From positions 1 through 64,000 of the forward strand of contig JAJDTI010000169.1 of NCBI GenBank assembly GCA_022827245.1: DNA of 64,000 nt. The letters are read 5' to 3'. Numbering within the stretch: position 1 is the first letter of the stretch; each line of letters starts with the position of its first letter. Origin of the DNA: Pseudomonadales bacterium. Lineage in GTDB: Bacteria > Pseudomonadota > Gammaproteobacteria > Pseudomonadales > Azotimanducaceae. Of the stretch, positions 45,181 to 54,123 are shown in pieces. Position numbers and translations under genes: made by a program. Under the pieces are notes generated by a model. That model saw only the letters and a program-made list of their open reading frames with translations, did no database searches and was not told where the DNA came from.

Positions 45181-46641
45181 ATGGAAGCGCGCCCCTTGTT
45201 CTCCTTCTCACTGCTCGTTGCGGGCACCGTCCTGTCCGCGGCCACCGCCGCCGCCGACCTCTCGCCCTGCACGCTGACCGCCAGCGAGGGACGCCAGGAG
45301 ATCCGCGGCCGCTGCACGACCCTCGAGGTCCCCCTCGATCCCGAGGATCCGGCAGGGGAGACGATCGGCCTTCACGTCGCCGTCGTCCCGGCCGTGGTCG
45401 AAACGCCGGCGCCCGATCCGGTGACCGTCATCGCCGGCGGACCGGGCGATGCGTCCACGCGGTTCTTCGCCCAGGCCCAGGGCGCGTTCGAGCAGGTGCG
45501 CCGCACGCGGGACATCGTGCTCGTCGACCAGCGCGGGACCGGGAAGTCCGCCCCCCTCCACTGCGAGAACTTCCGTGAACTCGGTCCGCTGGCCGACGTC
45601 GCGACCGACGTCGACACCCTCGTCGAGATGACGCTGGAGTGCCTCGACGCATTCCCGTGGGACCCGCGTTTCTTCACCTCGTCCCTGGCCGTCCAGGACC
45701 TGGACCGCGTGCGCGATGCCCTGGGCTACGAACGGCTCAACGTGTACGGCATCTCCTACGGGTCCCGGATCGCGCAGCACTACGCGCGCCGGTTTCCGGA
45801 ACGGACGCGGAGCGTCATCCTGGACGGCGTCGTGCCGGCCGTGGTGGCCCTCGGCCCCGACACGGCGATCGAGAGCCAGCGCGCGCTCGACGCGATGCTC
45901 GAGCGGTGCCGCGCCGATCCGGCCTGCGACGCCGCGTTCCCGGAGCTGGCCCGCCGCTTCGAGGCAGTGCTCGCACGGCTCGAGGAAGCGCCGGCGCGCG
46001 TCGCCTTCGACCACCCACGCACGGCGGAACCGCAGGAGGTCGTGGTGGACCGGCTGACGATGGCGGGGGTGGTGCGCCTGCTCCTCTACTCCCCGGTGAC
46101 GACGAGCGTGCTCCCCGTCCTCATCGACGCGGCCTACCGCGGCGACTACGAGCCGCTGGTGACCCAGGGTTATCTCGCATCCCTCGGCGTCGAGGAGCTT
46201 GCCATGGGCCTGAACTACGCGATCGTCTGCACCGAGGACGAGCCCTTTGCCCCCGCGGTGGATGTCGAGGCGCAGCGGGCGACCTACATGGGCACGGCGT
46301 TCACGGAAATGCTCGGCCGCGTCTGCGCCCGCTGGCCGCGCGGCCCCATGGACGACGACTTCAAGGAGCCGCTGGCGAGCGACGTCCCGGTGCTCTTCCT
46401 GACCGGCGAGGAGGACCCCATCACGCCGCCACGCTACGTGCCGCTCGCCGCGGAGAAACTGACGAACTACGGCGAACTCGTCGCGCCGGGCCAGGGCCAC
46501 GGCATGCTCGCCACCGGCTGCGTGCCGCGCATCATGGCGGAGTTCGTGGAAGCTGCGGACCCGACCGGCCTCGACCTCGACTGCGCCGAGCGCCTGCGGC
46601 CGTTCCCGCTGCTGACGTCGCCCCTCGGACCGGCGCCATGA
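45181..46641 (+). CDS. Secreted alpha/beta hydrolase, TAP/proline-iminopeptidase-like
   Basis: 486 residues with a signal peptide (MEARPLFSFSLLVAGTVLSAATAAA). The oxyanion region is TVIAGGPGDAS, followed by DIVLVDQRGTGKS and the nucleophile elbow NVYGISYGSRIAQHYARRFPE (GxSxG). Catalytic Asp and His are in LTGEEDPITPP and PGQGHGM. This is the plan of tripeptidyl/prolyl aminopeptidases (S33), with a TAP-like C-terminal region. It probably cleaves amino-terminal peptides in the periplasm. The stop overlaps the ABC ATPase start (ATGA), so it may be functionally tied to the transporter. Confidence 0.88.
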   Translation: MEARPLFSFSLLVAGTVLSAATAAADLSPCTLTASEGRQEIRGRCTTLEVPLDPEDPAGETIGLHVAVVPAVVETPAPDPVTVIAGGPGDASTRFFAQAQGAFEQVRRTRDIVLVDQRGTGKSAPLHCENFRELGPLADVATDVDTLVEMTLECLDAFPWDPRFFTSSLAVQDLDRVRDALGYERLNVYGISYGSRIAQHYARRFPERTRSVILDGVVPAVVALGPDTAIESQRALDAMLERCRADPACDAAFPELARRFEAVLARLEEAPARVAFDHPRTAEPQEVVVDRLTMAGVVRLLLYSPVTTSVLPVLIDAAYRGDYEPLVTQGYLASLGVEELAMGLNYAIVCTEDEPFAPAVDVEAQRATYMGTAFTEMLGRVCARWPRGPMDDDFKEPLASDVPVLFLTGEEDPITPPRYVPLAAEKLTNYGELVAPGQGHGMLATGCVPRIMAEFVEAADPTGLDLDCAERLRPFPLLTSPLGPAP

Positions 46642-47366
46642 TCGAGATCCGGGGCCTCGAGAAGCGTTTCGGCAAGGTGTCGGCGCTGGTCGGCGCGTCC
46701 TTCACGGCGCGCGACGGCACGATCACCGGTCTCCTCGGTCCGAACGGCGCCGGCAAGTCCACGGCGCTGCGCATCCTGTGCACCGTGCTCCGTCCCGACG
46801 CGGGCACGGCCGCGGTCGACGGGATCGACGCCATGGAGGATCCCATCGGCGTCCGGGCCCGCATCGGCGTGCTCCCCCACAACGCCAACCTGTACGCCAA
46901 CCTCACCGCGCGGGAGAACATCTCCTACTACGCGGCCCTGCAGGGGTTGGACGATGCCGCCGGCACGGCCGCGACCCAACGGGTCATCGACACCCTGCAG
47001 ATCGGCGACATCGCCGACCGCCGGACGAAGGGCTTCTCGCAGGGTCAGCGGATCCGCGTCGGCCTCGCCCGCGCGCTGGTGCACGATCCCCGTACGCTGA
47101 TCCTCGACGAGCCGACGAACGGACTCGACGTGATGGCGACGCGCGCACTGCGCGACGTGATCCGGGAGCGTCGCGACGCCGGCTGCTGCGTGCTGCTGTC
47201 GAGCCACGTCATGCAGGAAGTGGCGGCGCTTTGCGACCGCATCGTCATCCTGTCGCAGGGCGCCGTCGTGGCCGCGGGCACCCCCGACGAGATCCGTGCG
47301 GCGACCGGCCGCGACGACCTCGAGGACGCCTTCGTGCATGCGATCGGGGCCGGGGCCGGCCATTGA
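46638..47366 (+). CDS. ABC transporter ATPase, NatA-like
   Basis: 242 residues from the ATG at 46638. Walker A is GLLGPNGAGKSTALR (about residues 31-45), the signature is TKGFSQGQRIRVGLARAL (GFSQGQ), Walker B LILDEPTNGLDV and the switch His is in LLSSHVMQEV. The GFSQGQ signature is typical of NatA-like sodium-export ATPases. With the adjoining permease it forms a minimal NatAB exporter; the actual cargo could be Na+ or a small molecule. Confidence 0.92.
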   Translation: MIEIRGLEKRFGKVSALVGASFTARDGTITGLLGPNGAGKSTALRILCTVLRPDAGTAAVDGIDAMEDPIGVRARIGVLPHNANLYANLTARENISYYAALQGLDDAAGTAATQRVIDTLQIGDIADRRTKGFSQGQRIRVGLARALVHDPRTLILDEPTNGLDVMATRALRDVIRERRDAGCCVLLSSHVMQEVAALCDRIVILSQGAVVAAGTPDEIRAATGRDDLEDAFVHAIGAGAGH

Positions 47367-48544
47367 AGTACGCCCTCCGCGTCTTCCGCAAGGAGTTCGT
47401 CGACAGCGCGCGGGAACGCCGCGCGCTCGCCTCCGCGCTCCTGTTCGGACCCCTGTTCGGGCCCGTGCTGTTCGCCGTGACCGTCGGTCTCTCCGTCAAC
47501 CTCGGCATGGACGAGTCTTCCGAGCCCGTCGAGATTCCCGTCGTCGGGGCCGACCGGGCCGGAAACCTGGTCGCGCACCTGGGCCAGCGGCTCATCGAGG
47601 TGGACGCTGAGCGTTTCGGGGACGCCGACGCCCTGCGCGCCGCGGTGCGCGGCGGCGACGAGAAGGTCGGACTGCTGATCGACGAAGGATTCGGCGACGC
47701 CCTCAGGGACGGCGCGCCGGCCCGGCTCTGGATCGTCGTCGACCAGTCCAACGCCAGCGCCCAGGTCCCGCGGCAGCGCCTGCGGTCGGCCATCGGCGAG
47801 TACGGCTCGACCATCGGCATGCAGCGGCTGCAACTGCGCGGCATCGACCCGCACCTGGCGCGTCCCTTCGCAGTCCTGACGGACGATGTCTCTACCCCGT
47901 CCGGGCGCTCCGTGATCCTGCTCGGCATGATGACCTACTTCCTGCTCTTCGCCATGCTGCTGGGCGGCCTCCAGGTAGCGATCGACACCACCGCCGGCGA
48001 GCGCGAGCGCGGCTCCCTCGAGCCCCTGCTGACACTCCCCGTCCGGCGCCGCGACCTGGTAGTCGGGAAGGTCGCCACCGCGATCGTCTTCATGGCGGTG
48101 TCGCTGGCGCTCGCGATCGCGGCCTTCGCCACGGCCGTCCAGTTCATGCCGCTCGCGAAGATCGGCATGTCCACGAACCTGTCGCTCCGGGTCTGCGTCC
48201 TGATCTTCACGGCGGTCGCGCCGTTCGCCGTGCTGGGGGCCGGCCTGATGACGTTCGTCGCCTCGTTCACCAAGAGCTTCCGCGAGGCCCAGACCTATAC
48301 CAGCATCGCGATGACCGTACCGCCGCTGCCCGTCCTCTTCTCCATCTTCAACCCCGTGCAGCCGTCCCTGCCCCTGATGCCCGTACCGTCCCTGTCGCAG
48401 CACCTGCTGGTGACGTCCGTGATGAAGGGTCAGGCGATCGAGCCCACGCACGTGCTCGTGTCGGCGGTCTGCACGATCGCGATCGGCGCCCTGTGCACCT
48501 GGGGCGCCGTGCGGCGGTTCCGGAGCGAGAAGCTCCTGGTTTGA
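47363..48544 (+). CDS. ABC transporter permease, NatB-like
   Basis: 393 residues from a TTG at 47363 that overlaps the ATPase stop (TTGA). The N-terminal LKYALRVFRKEFVDSARERRALASALLFGP is the usual NatB start with one membrane helix; a large periplasmic domain follows (about residues 45-170) with VPVVGADRAGN-like strands; five C-terminal segments follow from MMTYFLLFAMLLGG. The conserved TAGERERGSLEPLLTLPVRRRDLV stretch, in outline, is the ABC2-type coupling region. It works with the preceding ATPase. Confidence 0.9.
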   Translation: MKYALRVFRKEFVDSARERRALASALLFGPLFGPVLFAVTVGLSVNLGMDESSEPVEIPVVGADRAGNLVAHLGQRLIEVDAERFGDADALRAAVRGGDEKVGLLIDEGFGDALRDGAPARLWIVVDQSNASAQVPRQRLRSAIGEYGSTIGMQRLQLRGIDPHLARPFAVLTDDVSTPSGRSVILLGMMTYFLLFAMLLGGLQVAIDTTAGERERGSLEPLLTLPVRRRDLVVGKVATAIVFMAVSLALAIAAFATAVQFMPLAKIGMSTNLSLRVCVLIFTAVAPFAVLGAGLMTFVASFTKSFREAQTYTSIAMTVPPLPVLFSIFNPVQPSLPLMPVPSLSQHLLVTSVMKGQAIEPTHVLVSAVCTIAIGALCTWGAVRRFRSEKLLV

Positions 48545-48567
48545 GAAACGGGCGCCCGTCGCGCAAG

Positions 48568-48573
48568 TACAAT
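48568..48573 (+). promoter_or_regulatory. Candidate -10 box (TACAAT) eight bases before an ATG
   Basis: TACAAT ends eight bases upstream of the transglutaminase-like ATG. If real, transcription would begin at or next to the start codon, giving a leaderless mRNA, which matches the lack of a ribosome site. Confidence 0.45.
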
Positions 48574-48580
48574 CGCGCGC

Positions 48581-49966
48581 ATGCGCCTCTCCCTCCGCAC
48601 CTTCGCCTTCGTCGGCATCACGGCGCTCGCCGTGATCGCCGCCCTGTGGGCAACCCGGGACTCCCCGGTGGAGCGGGCCGCGGCCGGGTTGCTCGGGGAG
48701 CGTTGGTATCGCGTCACGCTGCACGGCGATCCGGTCGGCGCGTTCGTCTCTCGCGGGACCCGGGGGCAGGACGGGTACCGTTTCGAGACGGAGCTCCGGT
48801 TCCGCCTCGGTTCGGGTCCGGAAGTCCACATCGTGGACGCGCTCGACTTCGACGCCACGCCCGACCATCGGCTGCGCTCGGCCACGCACCGCTTCGCGAG
48901 CGGTGAGACGTCCGTGCACACCGCGGTCGAGCGGCGCGGCGAAGTGCTGGAGGCGGTGGTCGACCGGCGGCGATCCCCGCTCGACTGGGACTATCGCCTC
49001 TCCGACTACGTGATGCTGGAGGCATGGCTGCGCCGCGAGCGCGGTCCGCGGGCGCGGGCGCTTACGCGATCGCTCGATCTCGGCGAACTGCGGATCGAAC
49101 GCGAGATCTGGCAGGTCGTCGAACGCAACGCGACCGGGTACCGACTCCGCCAGGCGTCCGCCGCCGGCCAGACCGAAGTCCAGCTCGACGCGGGCCTCGT
49201 CCCGCTGTGGTTCGACCTCGCGGGCGTCTTTTCGATGGAACGCGTGGCCGGGGCCGACGAGGCGGCGGCGTGGCGGGACGCGCCGCCCGCCGATATCCAG
49301 GAACGTCACGCCGTCCCGGTGGACGTCCCGCTCACCGCACCGCACGCGCTGACGAAGCTCACCCTGCGCGTGCACGCCGCGGCCGATGCGGACTTCGGGA
49401 ACTGGCCCGGGCTCTCCGCGGACGGGGACGGGGGTTGGGTGCTTACGGCGGACGGCGGCGCCGACCGCGCCGTCGAACCCGGCGAGGTGTCCGAGTGGTC
49501 CCGGGCGACTCCGTCGCTCCCGGCCGGCGATCCTGCAGTCCGCCGTCTCGCGGACCGGGCGATGCTCGGCATCGAGCCGCCGCACGAGCAGGTGGATGCG
49601 TTGGTGGACTTCGTGCACGGATACCTCGAGTACGCGGAACTCGAGGGCGTGCAGACGGTCGCCGACACGCTGCGCAGCCGGCGCGGCGACTGCACGGAGT
49701 ACGCGGACCTGCTCACGACGCTCGCCCGGGCGCGCGGTTTCCCGGCGCGCACGGTCACCGGGCTCGCCTACGACCCCGAAACCGCGGCGTTCGCGCTCCA
49801 TAGCTGGAACGAGGTCGCCGTGGAAGGCCGCTGGCGCGGCGTCGATCCAACGTGGGCGCAGACCCGCATCGACGCGACCCACATCCCCATCCCCGAGGAA
49901 CGGTCGCTGACGTTCATGGGGCTGCTGCCGAAGCTTGCGTTCGAGGTCGTTGCGACCGAGTACTGA
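48581..49966 (+). CDS. Transglutaminase-fold protease-like periplasmic protein
   Basis: 461 residues with an N-terminal membrane anchor/signal (MRLSLRTFAFVGITALAVIAALWA). A beta-rich N-terminal ~290 residues (containing WYRVTLHGDPVGAFVS) precede a transglutaminase-like core: Cys in SRRGDCTEYADLLTTLARARGFPAR, His in AFALHSWNEVAVEGRW, Asp in GVDPTWAQTRID. This matches the microbial TGc/peptidase-like family and a C-H-D triad. It may cleave or cross-link periplasmic peptides; no partner is evident. The start lies 36 bases after the ABC permease stop. Confidence 0.85.
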   Translation: MRLSLRTFAFVGITALAVIAALWATRDSPVERAAAGLLGERWYRVTLHGDPVGAFVSRGTRGQDGYRFETELRFRLGSGPEVHIVDALDFDATPDHRLRSATHRFASGETSVHTAVERRGEVLEAVVDRRRSPLDWDYRLSDYVMLEAWLRRERGPRARALTRSLDLGELRIEREIWQVVERNATGYRLRQASAAGQTEVQLDAGLVPLWFDLAGVFSMERVAGADEAAAWRDAPPADIQERHAVPVDVPLTAPHALTKLTLRVHAAADADFGNWPGLSADGDGGWVLTADGGADRAVEPGEVSEWSRATPSLPAGDPAVRRLADRAMLGIEPPHEQVDALVDFVHGYLEYAELEGVQTVADTLRSRRGDCTEYADLLTTLARARGFPARTVTGLAYDPETAAFALHSWNEVAVEGRWRGVDPTWAQTRIDATHIPIPEERSLTFMGLLPKLAFEVVATEY

Positions 49967-50009
49967 ACGCATGTGCCGCCCCCGTTCACGGCGCGCCGCG
50001 ACGACGCGC

Positions 50010-50015
50010 TAACAT
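50010..50015 (+). promoter_or_regulatory. Candidate -10 box (TAACAT)
   Basis: TAACAT, 36 bases upstream of the MDR reductase ATG; the box is like those before 26579 and 52899. GAGGAGAG follows as ribosome site. Confidence 0.4.
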
Positions 50016-50050
50016 TGCGCGACGCCCTTCCGGACCCGAGGAGAGACCTC

Positions 50051-51052
50051 ATGCCGAGCCGCGCCGTCAGCCTCAGGAACCGCCCGGTGGGGATGCCGAC
50101 CCCCGACGACTTCCAGGTCCTGGAGGTCGACGTACCCGACCCCGGAGACGGCGAGGTGCTGGTCGAGAACGTCTGCATGAGCGTCGATCCCTACATGCGC
50201 GGCCGCATGTGGGACCGGAAGTCCTACGTGCCGCCGTTCCAGGTCGGCGAGACGCTGACCGGCGGCGCCATCGGCCGTGTGGTGAAGTCCAACGACCCGG
50301 GGTTGCCCGAAGGCGAGCATGTCGAGTCCCGCTTCGGCTGGCGCGAAGCGTTCGTCGCGCCCGCCGCGGAACTGCGCAGGATCGGGGAACTCGAGGCGCC
50401 CGCCTCCGCCTACCTGGGCGTGCTCGGAATGCCCGGCATGACCGCGTACGCGGGTCTGCTCGAAGTCGGCGCCTTGCAGGACGGCGAGACGGTATTCGTT
50501 TCCGGCGCCGCTGGGGCCGTGGGCAGCGCCGTCGGCCAGATCGCCCGCATCCGGGGCTGCACCGTGATCGGCAGCGCCGGCGGACCCGAGAAGGCGGCAC
50601 ACCTCACGGAGGACCTCGGCTTCGACCACGCCATCGACTACCGCGAGGGCAACCTGCTGGCACGGCTCCGGGAAGCGGCGCCAGACGGCATCGACGTGTA
50701 CTTCGACAACGTCGGGGGCGAGCACCTCCAGGCGGCCATCATGTGCATGCGGCCGAACGGGCGCATCCCGTTGTGCGGCGCCATATCGCAGTACAACGCC
50801 ACGTCGCCGGTACCGGGCCCGAACAACCTGAGCATGGCGATCGGCCTCGGGCTGACGCTGCGCGGCTTCATCGTGTCCAACTTCAACCACCTGCGCGCGG
50901 ACTTCGTCCGCGACATGACGGCCTGGGTGAAGAGCGGTGAACTGCGCTACCGCGAGACCGTCTTCGAGGGGATCGACCGGGCGGCGGAAGCGTTCATCGG
51001 GCTCTTCACCGGCGTGAACACCGGCAAGATGATCGTGAACCTCGAGGCGTAG
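50051..51052 (+). CDS. NADP-dependent MDR oxidoreductase (CurA/PTGR-like)
   Basis: 333 residues from the ATG at 50051. Marks of the leukotriene B4/curcumin reductase branch: NVCMSVDPYMRGRM, AGAVGSAVGQIARIRGCTVIGSAGGPEK (nucleotide fold), DGIDVYFDNVGGEHL and GAISQYN. No zinc ligands are present, as usual for this group. It reduces activated C=C bonds with NADPH. The next gene, a dehalogenase-like hydrolase, starts four bases after its stop, so the two are co-translated. Confidence 0.92.
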   Translation: MPSRAVSLRNRPVGMPTPDDFQVLEVDVPDPGDGEVLVENVCMSVDPYMRGRMWDRKSYVPPFQVGETLTGGAIGRVVKSNDPGLPEGEHVESRFGWREAFVAPAAELRRIGELEAPASAYLGVLGMPGMTAYAGLLEVGALQDGETVFVSGAAGAVGSAVGQIARIRGCTVIGSAGGPEKAAHLTEDLGFDHAIDYREGNLLARLREAAPDGIDVYFDNVGGEHLQAAIMCMRPNGRIPLCGAISQYNATSPVPGPNNLSMAIGLGLTLRGFIVSNFNHLRADFVRDMTAWVKSGELRYRETVFEGIDRAAEAFIGLFTGVNTGKMIVNLEA

Positions 51053-51056
51053 CCCC

Positions 51057-52031
51057 ATGACCGAATTCGTGCGCACCGCCGAGGAGAACTTCCGGGACCT
51101 GTCCGACTTCCCTTACGAGCCCCGCTACCACGACTGGCAGGACCTGCGCGTCCACTACGTGGACGAGGGCCCGCGGGACGGGCCGGTGATGCTCCTCCTG
51201 CACGGGATGCCCACCTGGGCCTACCTCTACCGGGACATGATCCCGCCCCTCGTCGCCGCGGGCTATCGCTGCATCGCGCCGGACCACGCGGGCTTCGGCC
51301 GCTCGGACAAGCCGACCGACATCCACTGGTACACGATCGCGCGGCACACCGAGATCCTGACCTCGCTGGTCCGCGCCCTGGACCTCGAGCGCGTCACCGT
51401 CGTCTGCCAGGACTGGGGCGGCCCTATCGGTCTCGCCCAGGCGGCCATGATGCCGGAGCGTTTCGAGCACCTCGTCATCATGAACACCTGGCTGGACCAC
51501 CCCGGCTACGAGTACTCGGAAGCCATCCGCAACTGGAACCGGAACTGGCACGAGGGCGGCCTGTTCCACCGCCCGGAACCGGACCTCGCGGTACTGCTCC
51601 TGGTTTCCACGGGGCTCGCCGACCGCGAGACGATGCTCGGGGCCATCGTCCACGGCAAGCGGCCGGAGGTGACAGGCAAGGCGGCCGACGTCTATCGCGG
51701 CTTCTCGGCCCCCTACCGAGGCCTGCCGGACGCCGGCTACAACGGCATGCGCAGGTTCCCGCTATCGATCCCGGTGAGCAGCCCCGACAACGGGAACGCC
51801 GCGGCGCAGGCGCTGCACTACCGCACGCTGCTCGACTGGGGCCCTGACCCGGAAAAAGCCGCGCACTTCATCTGGGGATGCCAGGACGACGTGTTCACGG
51901 AGGCGTGCGGACGCACCTGGGCCGGGCGCATGGGCGCGCGGTTCGACGCGATCCCGGACGCGGGGCACTTCCTGCAGAGCAGTCATGGGGCGCGGGTGGC
52001 GGAACTGATCATCGAGGGTCGCAAGGACTGA
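51057..52031 (+). CDS. Haloalkane-dehalogenase-like alpha/beta hydrolase
   Basis: 324 residues. HGMPTWAYLYRDMI holds the oxyanion/halide Trp position (PTW), and VCQDWGGPIG the Asp nucleophile, typical for HLD-I (DhlA-like) enzymes; the C-terminal His is in PDAGHFLQ. The likely acid is Asp in IWGCQDDVFTEA. The charge-relay pattern and QDWGG motif support haloalkane dehalogenase or closely related epoxide hydrolase. It cannot be separated from the latter with confidence by sequence alone. Coupled with the MDR reductase. Confidence 0.85.
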   Translation: MTEFVRTAEENFRDLSDFPYEPRYHDWQDLRVHYVDEGPRDGPVMLLLHGMPTWAYLYRDMIPPLVAAGYRCIAPDHAGFGRSDKPTDIHWYTIARHTEILTSLVRALDLERVTVVCQDWGGPIGLAQAAMMPERFEHLVIMNTWLDHPGYEYSEAIRNWNRNWHEGGLFHRPEPDLAVLLLVSTGLADRETMLGAIVHGKRPEVTGKAADVYRGFSAPYRGLPDAGYNGMRRFPLSIPVSSPDNGNAAAQALHYRTLLDWGPDPEKAAHFIWGCQDDVFTEACGRTWAGRMGARFDAIPDAGHFLQSSHGARVAELIIEGRKD

Positions 52032-52060
52032 TCCCGGCGCCGCGACGGGCCCCGTGGGCG

Positions 52061-52531
52061 TCAGGCCTGCGGGTGGGCCGCCTCCGCGCCTGTTGCCGGG
52101 AGCGTAAAGCCCTCGCGGGATGCCGCTCGATTCAACTGTGCATCGAAGGACAGGAACCCGATACCCGTGGGCTCGTCCTCGGCCAGCGCAACTGCTGCCG
52201 CCAACTGCAGCCCATCCGCCGCACGGAGCGGGTGCACGCGAACCAAGCGTCGCGCGAGCGCCTGGATGCGTCGATCAGGCTGCACCTCGTACCATTGCAG
52301 CGCCAGCACGTCGAGACGACGCGCCCATTCCATTGCATCGGGAGGATCCGTCGCGGGGTCGACCACGATCGCGCCTTCACGTTCCTTGCGAGCCAACGCA
52401 GCCGCGCATTCGACCGAAGTGCCCCACCAGACCGCCAACTGCCGGTCCGCTTCGAGCACATCCCCAGCGACCGGCGCCAGAGCCTCATCCGTGACAAGGG
52501 CGATAATCGCCGAGGTGTCCCAGAAGTTCAT
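52061..52531 (-). CDS. VapC-like PIN-domain toxin
   Basis: 156 residues. Conserved acidic residues of PIN ribonucleases are present: FWDTSAIIAL (Asp5), SVECAAAL (Glu), RAADGLQLAAAVAL (Asp) and FLSFDAQLNRAA (Asp). The gene overlaps the antitoxin stop by four bases. PIN toxins cut tRNA or rRNA. It is complete and should be functional, in contrast to the hic and parE loci. An in-frame C-terminal tail (ATGAEAAHPQA) extends slightly past the fold. Confidence 0.9.
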   Translation of the reverse strand: MNFWDTSAIIALVTDEALAPVAGDVLEADRQLAVWWGTSVECAAALARKEREGAIVVDPATDPPDAMEWARRLDVLALQWYEVQPDRRIQALARRLVRVHPLRAADGLQLAAAVALAEDEPTGIGFLSFDAQLNRAASREGFTLPATGAEAAHPQA

Positions 52532-52899
52532 CGGTAGCCCGTTTGCTCCTCCTCCCGGCGGTTTGCGAGGACGGCCTCCACCAAACCCGCACCGGGCAGC
52601 GGTTTCCAGCTCCGCACGGTCTCCCGAATGTCACCTCCCCGCTTCGGGCGGGACAGGATGCCCGCGGCTTCGAGACGAGCTATCCTCGCCTCTTCCTCAA
52701 GCTCGCGTTGCTCCTCCTCGCTCAGTTCGCCCACTACGTACGCGTCGCGCTCCTGGCGCACCCCGACAGCTCTCTCGACCGGGGTCAAACACGCAACCGG
52801 CACGTTGCGATCCAGGATGAGGATGGACTCCCCCCTGCGGACTCGCCTCAGGTAGGCGCTCAGGCCATTCCTGAGCTCCGAGATGTTCGCGCGCATCAT
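52528..52899 (-). CDS. Phd/VapB-type antitoxin
   Basis: 123 residues; start at 52899 or 52896 (MM). RANISELRNGLSAYLRRVRRGESILILDRNVPVACLTPVE, in outline, is the Phd-fold DNA-binding part; the C-terminal half is charged and helical (SEEEQRELEEEARIARLEAAG) and would wrap the toxin. Precedes the PIN toxin with an ATGA overlap. A TAACAT box and a tandem AACATGGC repeat lie 30-40 bases upstream and may form the autorepressor site. Confidence 0.88.
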   Translation of the reverse strand: MMRANISELRNGLSAYLRRVRRGESILILDRNVPVACLTPVERAVGVRQERDAYVVGELSEEEQRELEEEARIARLEAAGILSRPKRGGDIRETVRSWKPLPGAGLVEAVLANRREEEQTGYR

Positions 52900-52924
52900 C
52901 GTTTCCGGCCTCCGAACGTAATCG

Positions 52925-52942
52925 CGCCATGTTAGCCATGTT
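52925..52942 (-). promoter_or_regulatory. TAACAT -10 box with tandem AACATGGC repeat
   Basis: On the minus strand AACATGGC occurs twice, separated by one base, and includes TAACAT about 30 bases before the antitoxin start. A repeat overlapping the -10 box is a plausible operator for VapB-type autoregulation. Confidence 0.45.
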
Positions 52943-53004
52943 GATCACGCCATACAACCAGCATCATCCGCACGCCGCACGCGCGGAGGCGACCGGCGGC
53001 TTCC

Positions 53005-53982
53005 TCAGGCGGCGGCGTCGACGTTCTTCGACCGTTCCTTGAGTTCGAGCGGCCCGCTCAGGCCCTCCGCCAGGAGGTCCTCCGAGTCGCGGCCCTTGAC
53101 CCATCCGCAGTAGCTGCTGGCCCGGTAGCCGAGGAGTTGGCGGGCGCGCACCGACAGCCGCGCGGCGTCTTCTGGCGGGAAGGCCAGGTACTGGTTCTCC
53201 TCCTGGGCGAGCCAGTCGACGACGAACGAGTGGAAGATGCCGGTGCGCCTGGCGGCGCTCTGGCTGGCGGCGAGGCCGTGCAGCGACCGGCAGTGCCAGA
53301 AGAGCACCGAGCCCTTCGGCATCACCGCCTGCACGACCTCGCTCTCGTTGGCGATGCGCTCCGCGGGCCAGCGGTGACTGCCCGGCACCAACCGCGTCGC
53401 GCCGTTCTCGGCGGTGAAGTCGGTGCCGGCCCACATGACGTTGAAGATCAGGTCGCGGTCGCCCGGGCCGTGCGGGACGAACGGCTCGTAGATGCCCATC
53501 TCGCGGTGCAGGATCTGAACGGCGCCCCCTTCGCGCGCCTGCAGCGACACCGAGGCGCCCACCCGGTAGTGGTGGCAGGTGGGTCCCGCTTCCGGCGGCA
53601 CGTCCACGCTCAGGACCTGCTTGCACCCGTCGTCGGAGGAGACGAACTGCGACTTGCCGCGCCGAACGGGCGTCGAGGACGCGGCCATCGGCTCTTCGGG
53701 TCGCAGGACCCGGTCCGCCACCTCCAGCACCCGCTCATGCAGGAGCAGGGTCTCGCAGATCTCCGGGTTCGCATGCAGGACGGCCCCGATGGACCGGTTG
53801 TCCGAGCCGCCGATGAACTCGTTGCCCACCTTGGTCTTGTCATCGAAGGGCAGGTCCGCCGTGAGCGCGTCCATGGTCTCGGCGGAAACCAGGTTGGCGA
53901 TGATCGCCGCGCCGTCGCGGCGGAACGAAGCGGCGACGTCGTCCGCGTGGTCGTCCGCGTGGTGGACTGTGATATCGGGCAT
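53005..53982 (-). CDS. PhyH-family dioxygenase
   Basis: 325 residues from the ATG at 53982, just after GGGAACG. FRRDGAAIIANLVSAETMDAL is the usual PhyH start. The metal region has ILHREMGIYEPFVPHG (His-x-Glu in place of His-x-Asp) and LFWHCRSLHGLAAS with Arg in AARRTGIFHSFV. The family hydroxylates acyl-CoAs, amino acids or natural products with Fe(II) and 2-oxoglutarate. It is distinct from the protein at 38501. It is transcribed away from the MazG-like gene with a 141-base gap. Confidence 0.85.
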   Translation of the reverse strand: MPDITVHHADDHADDVAASFRRDGAAIIANLVSAETMDALTADLPFDDKTKVGNEFIGGSDNRSIGAVLHANPEICETLLLHERVLEVADRVLRPEEPMAASSTPVRRGKSQFVSSDDGCKQVLSVDVPPEAGPTCHHYRVGASVSLQAREGGAVQILHREMGIYEPFVPHGPGDRDLIFNVMWAGTDFTAENGATRLVPGSHRWPAERIANESEVVQAVMPKGSVLFWHCRSLHGLAASQSAARRTGIFHSFVVDWLAQEENQYLAFPPEDAARLSVRARQLLGYRASSYCGWVKGRDSEDLLAEGLSGPLELKERSKNVDAAA

Positions 53983-54123
53983 GGTGCGTTCCCCAACAGG
54001 AGTTCGGTATCCCGTCCACGATAGTCCCTTTGCGGGACGCCGTACAGTCCCGGTCCCGCCACCGTTTGCGACCCTCGAGTCCCGTTCATAGACTCCCCCT
54101 GCGACCCTCACCGAGTCTCTTCC

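Noticed and set aside
47045-49972. A 975-codon minus-strand frame opposite the ABC permease and transglutaminase-like genes
   Set aside because: Composition is His/Arg/Gln-rich and the opposite strand holds well-supported genes in an operon.
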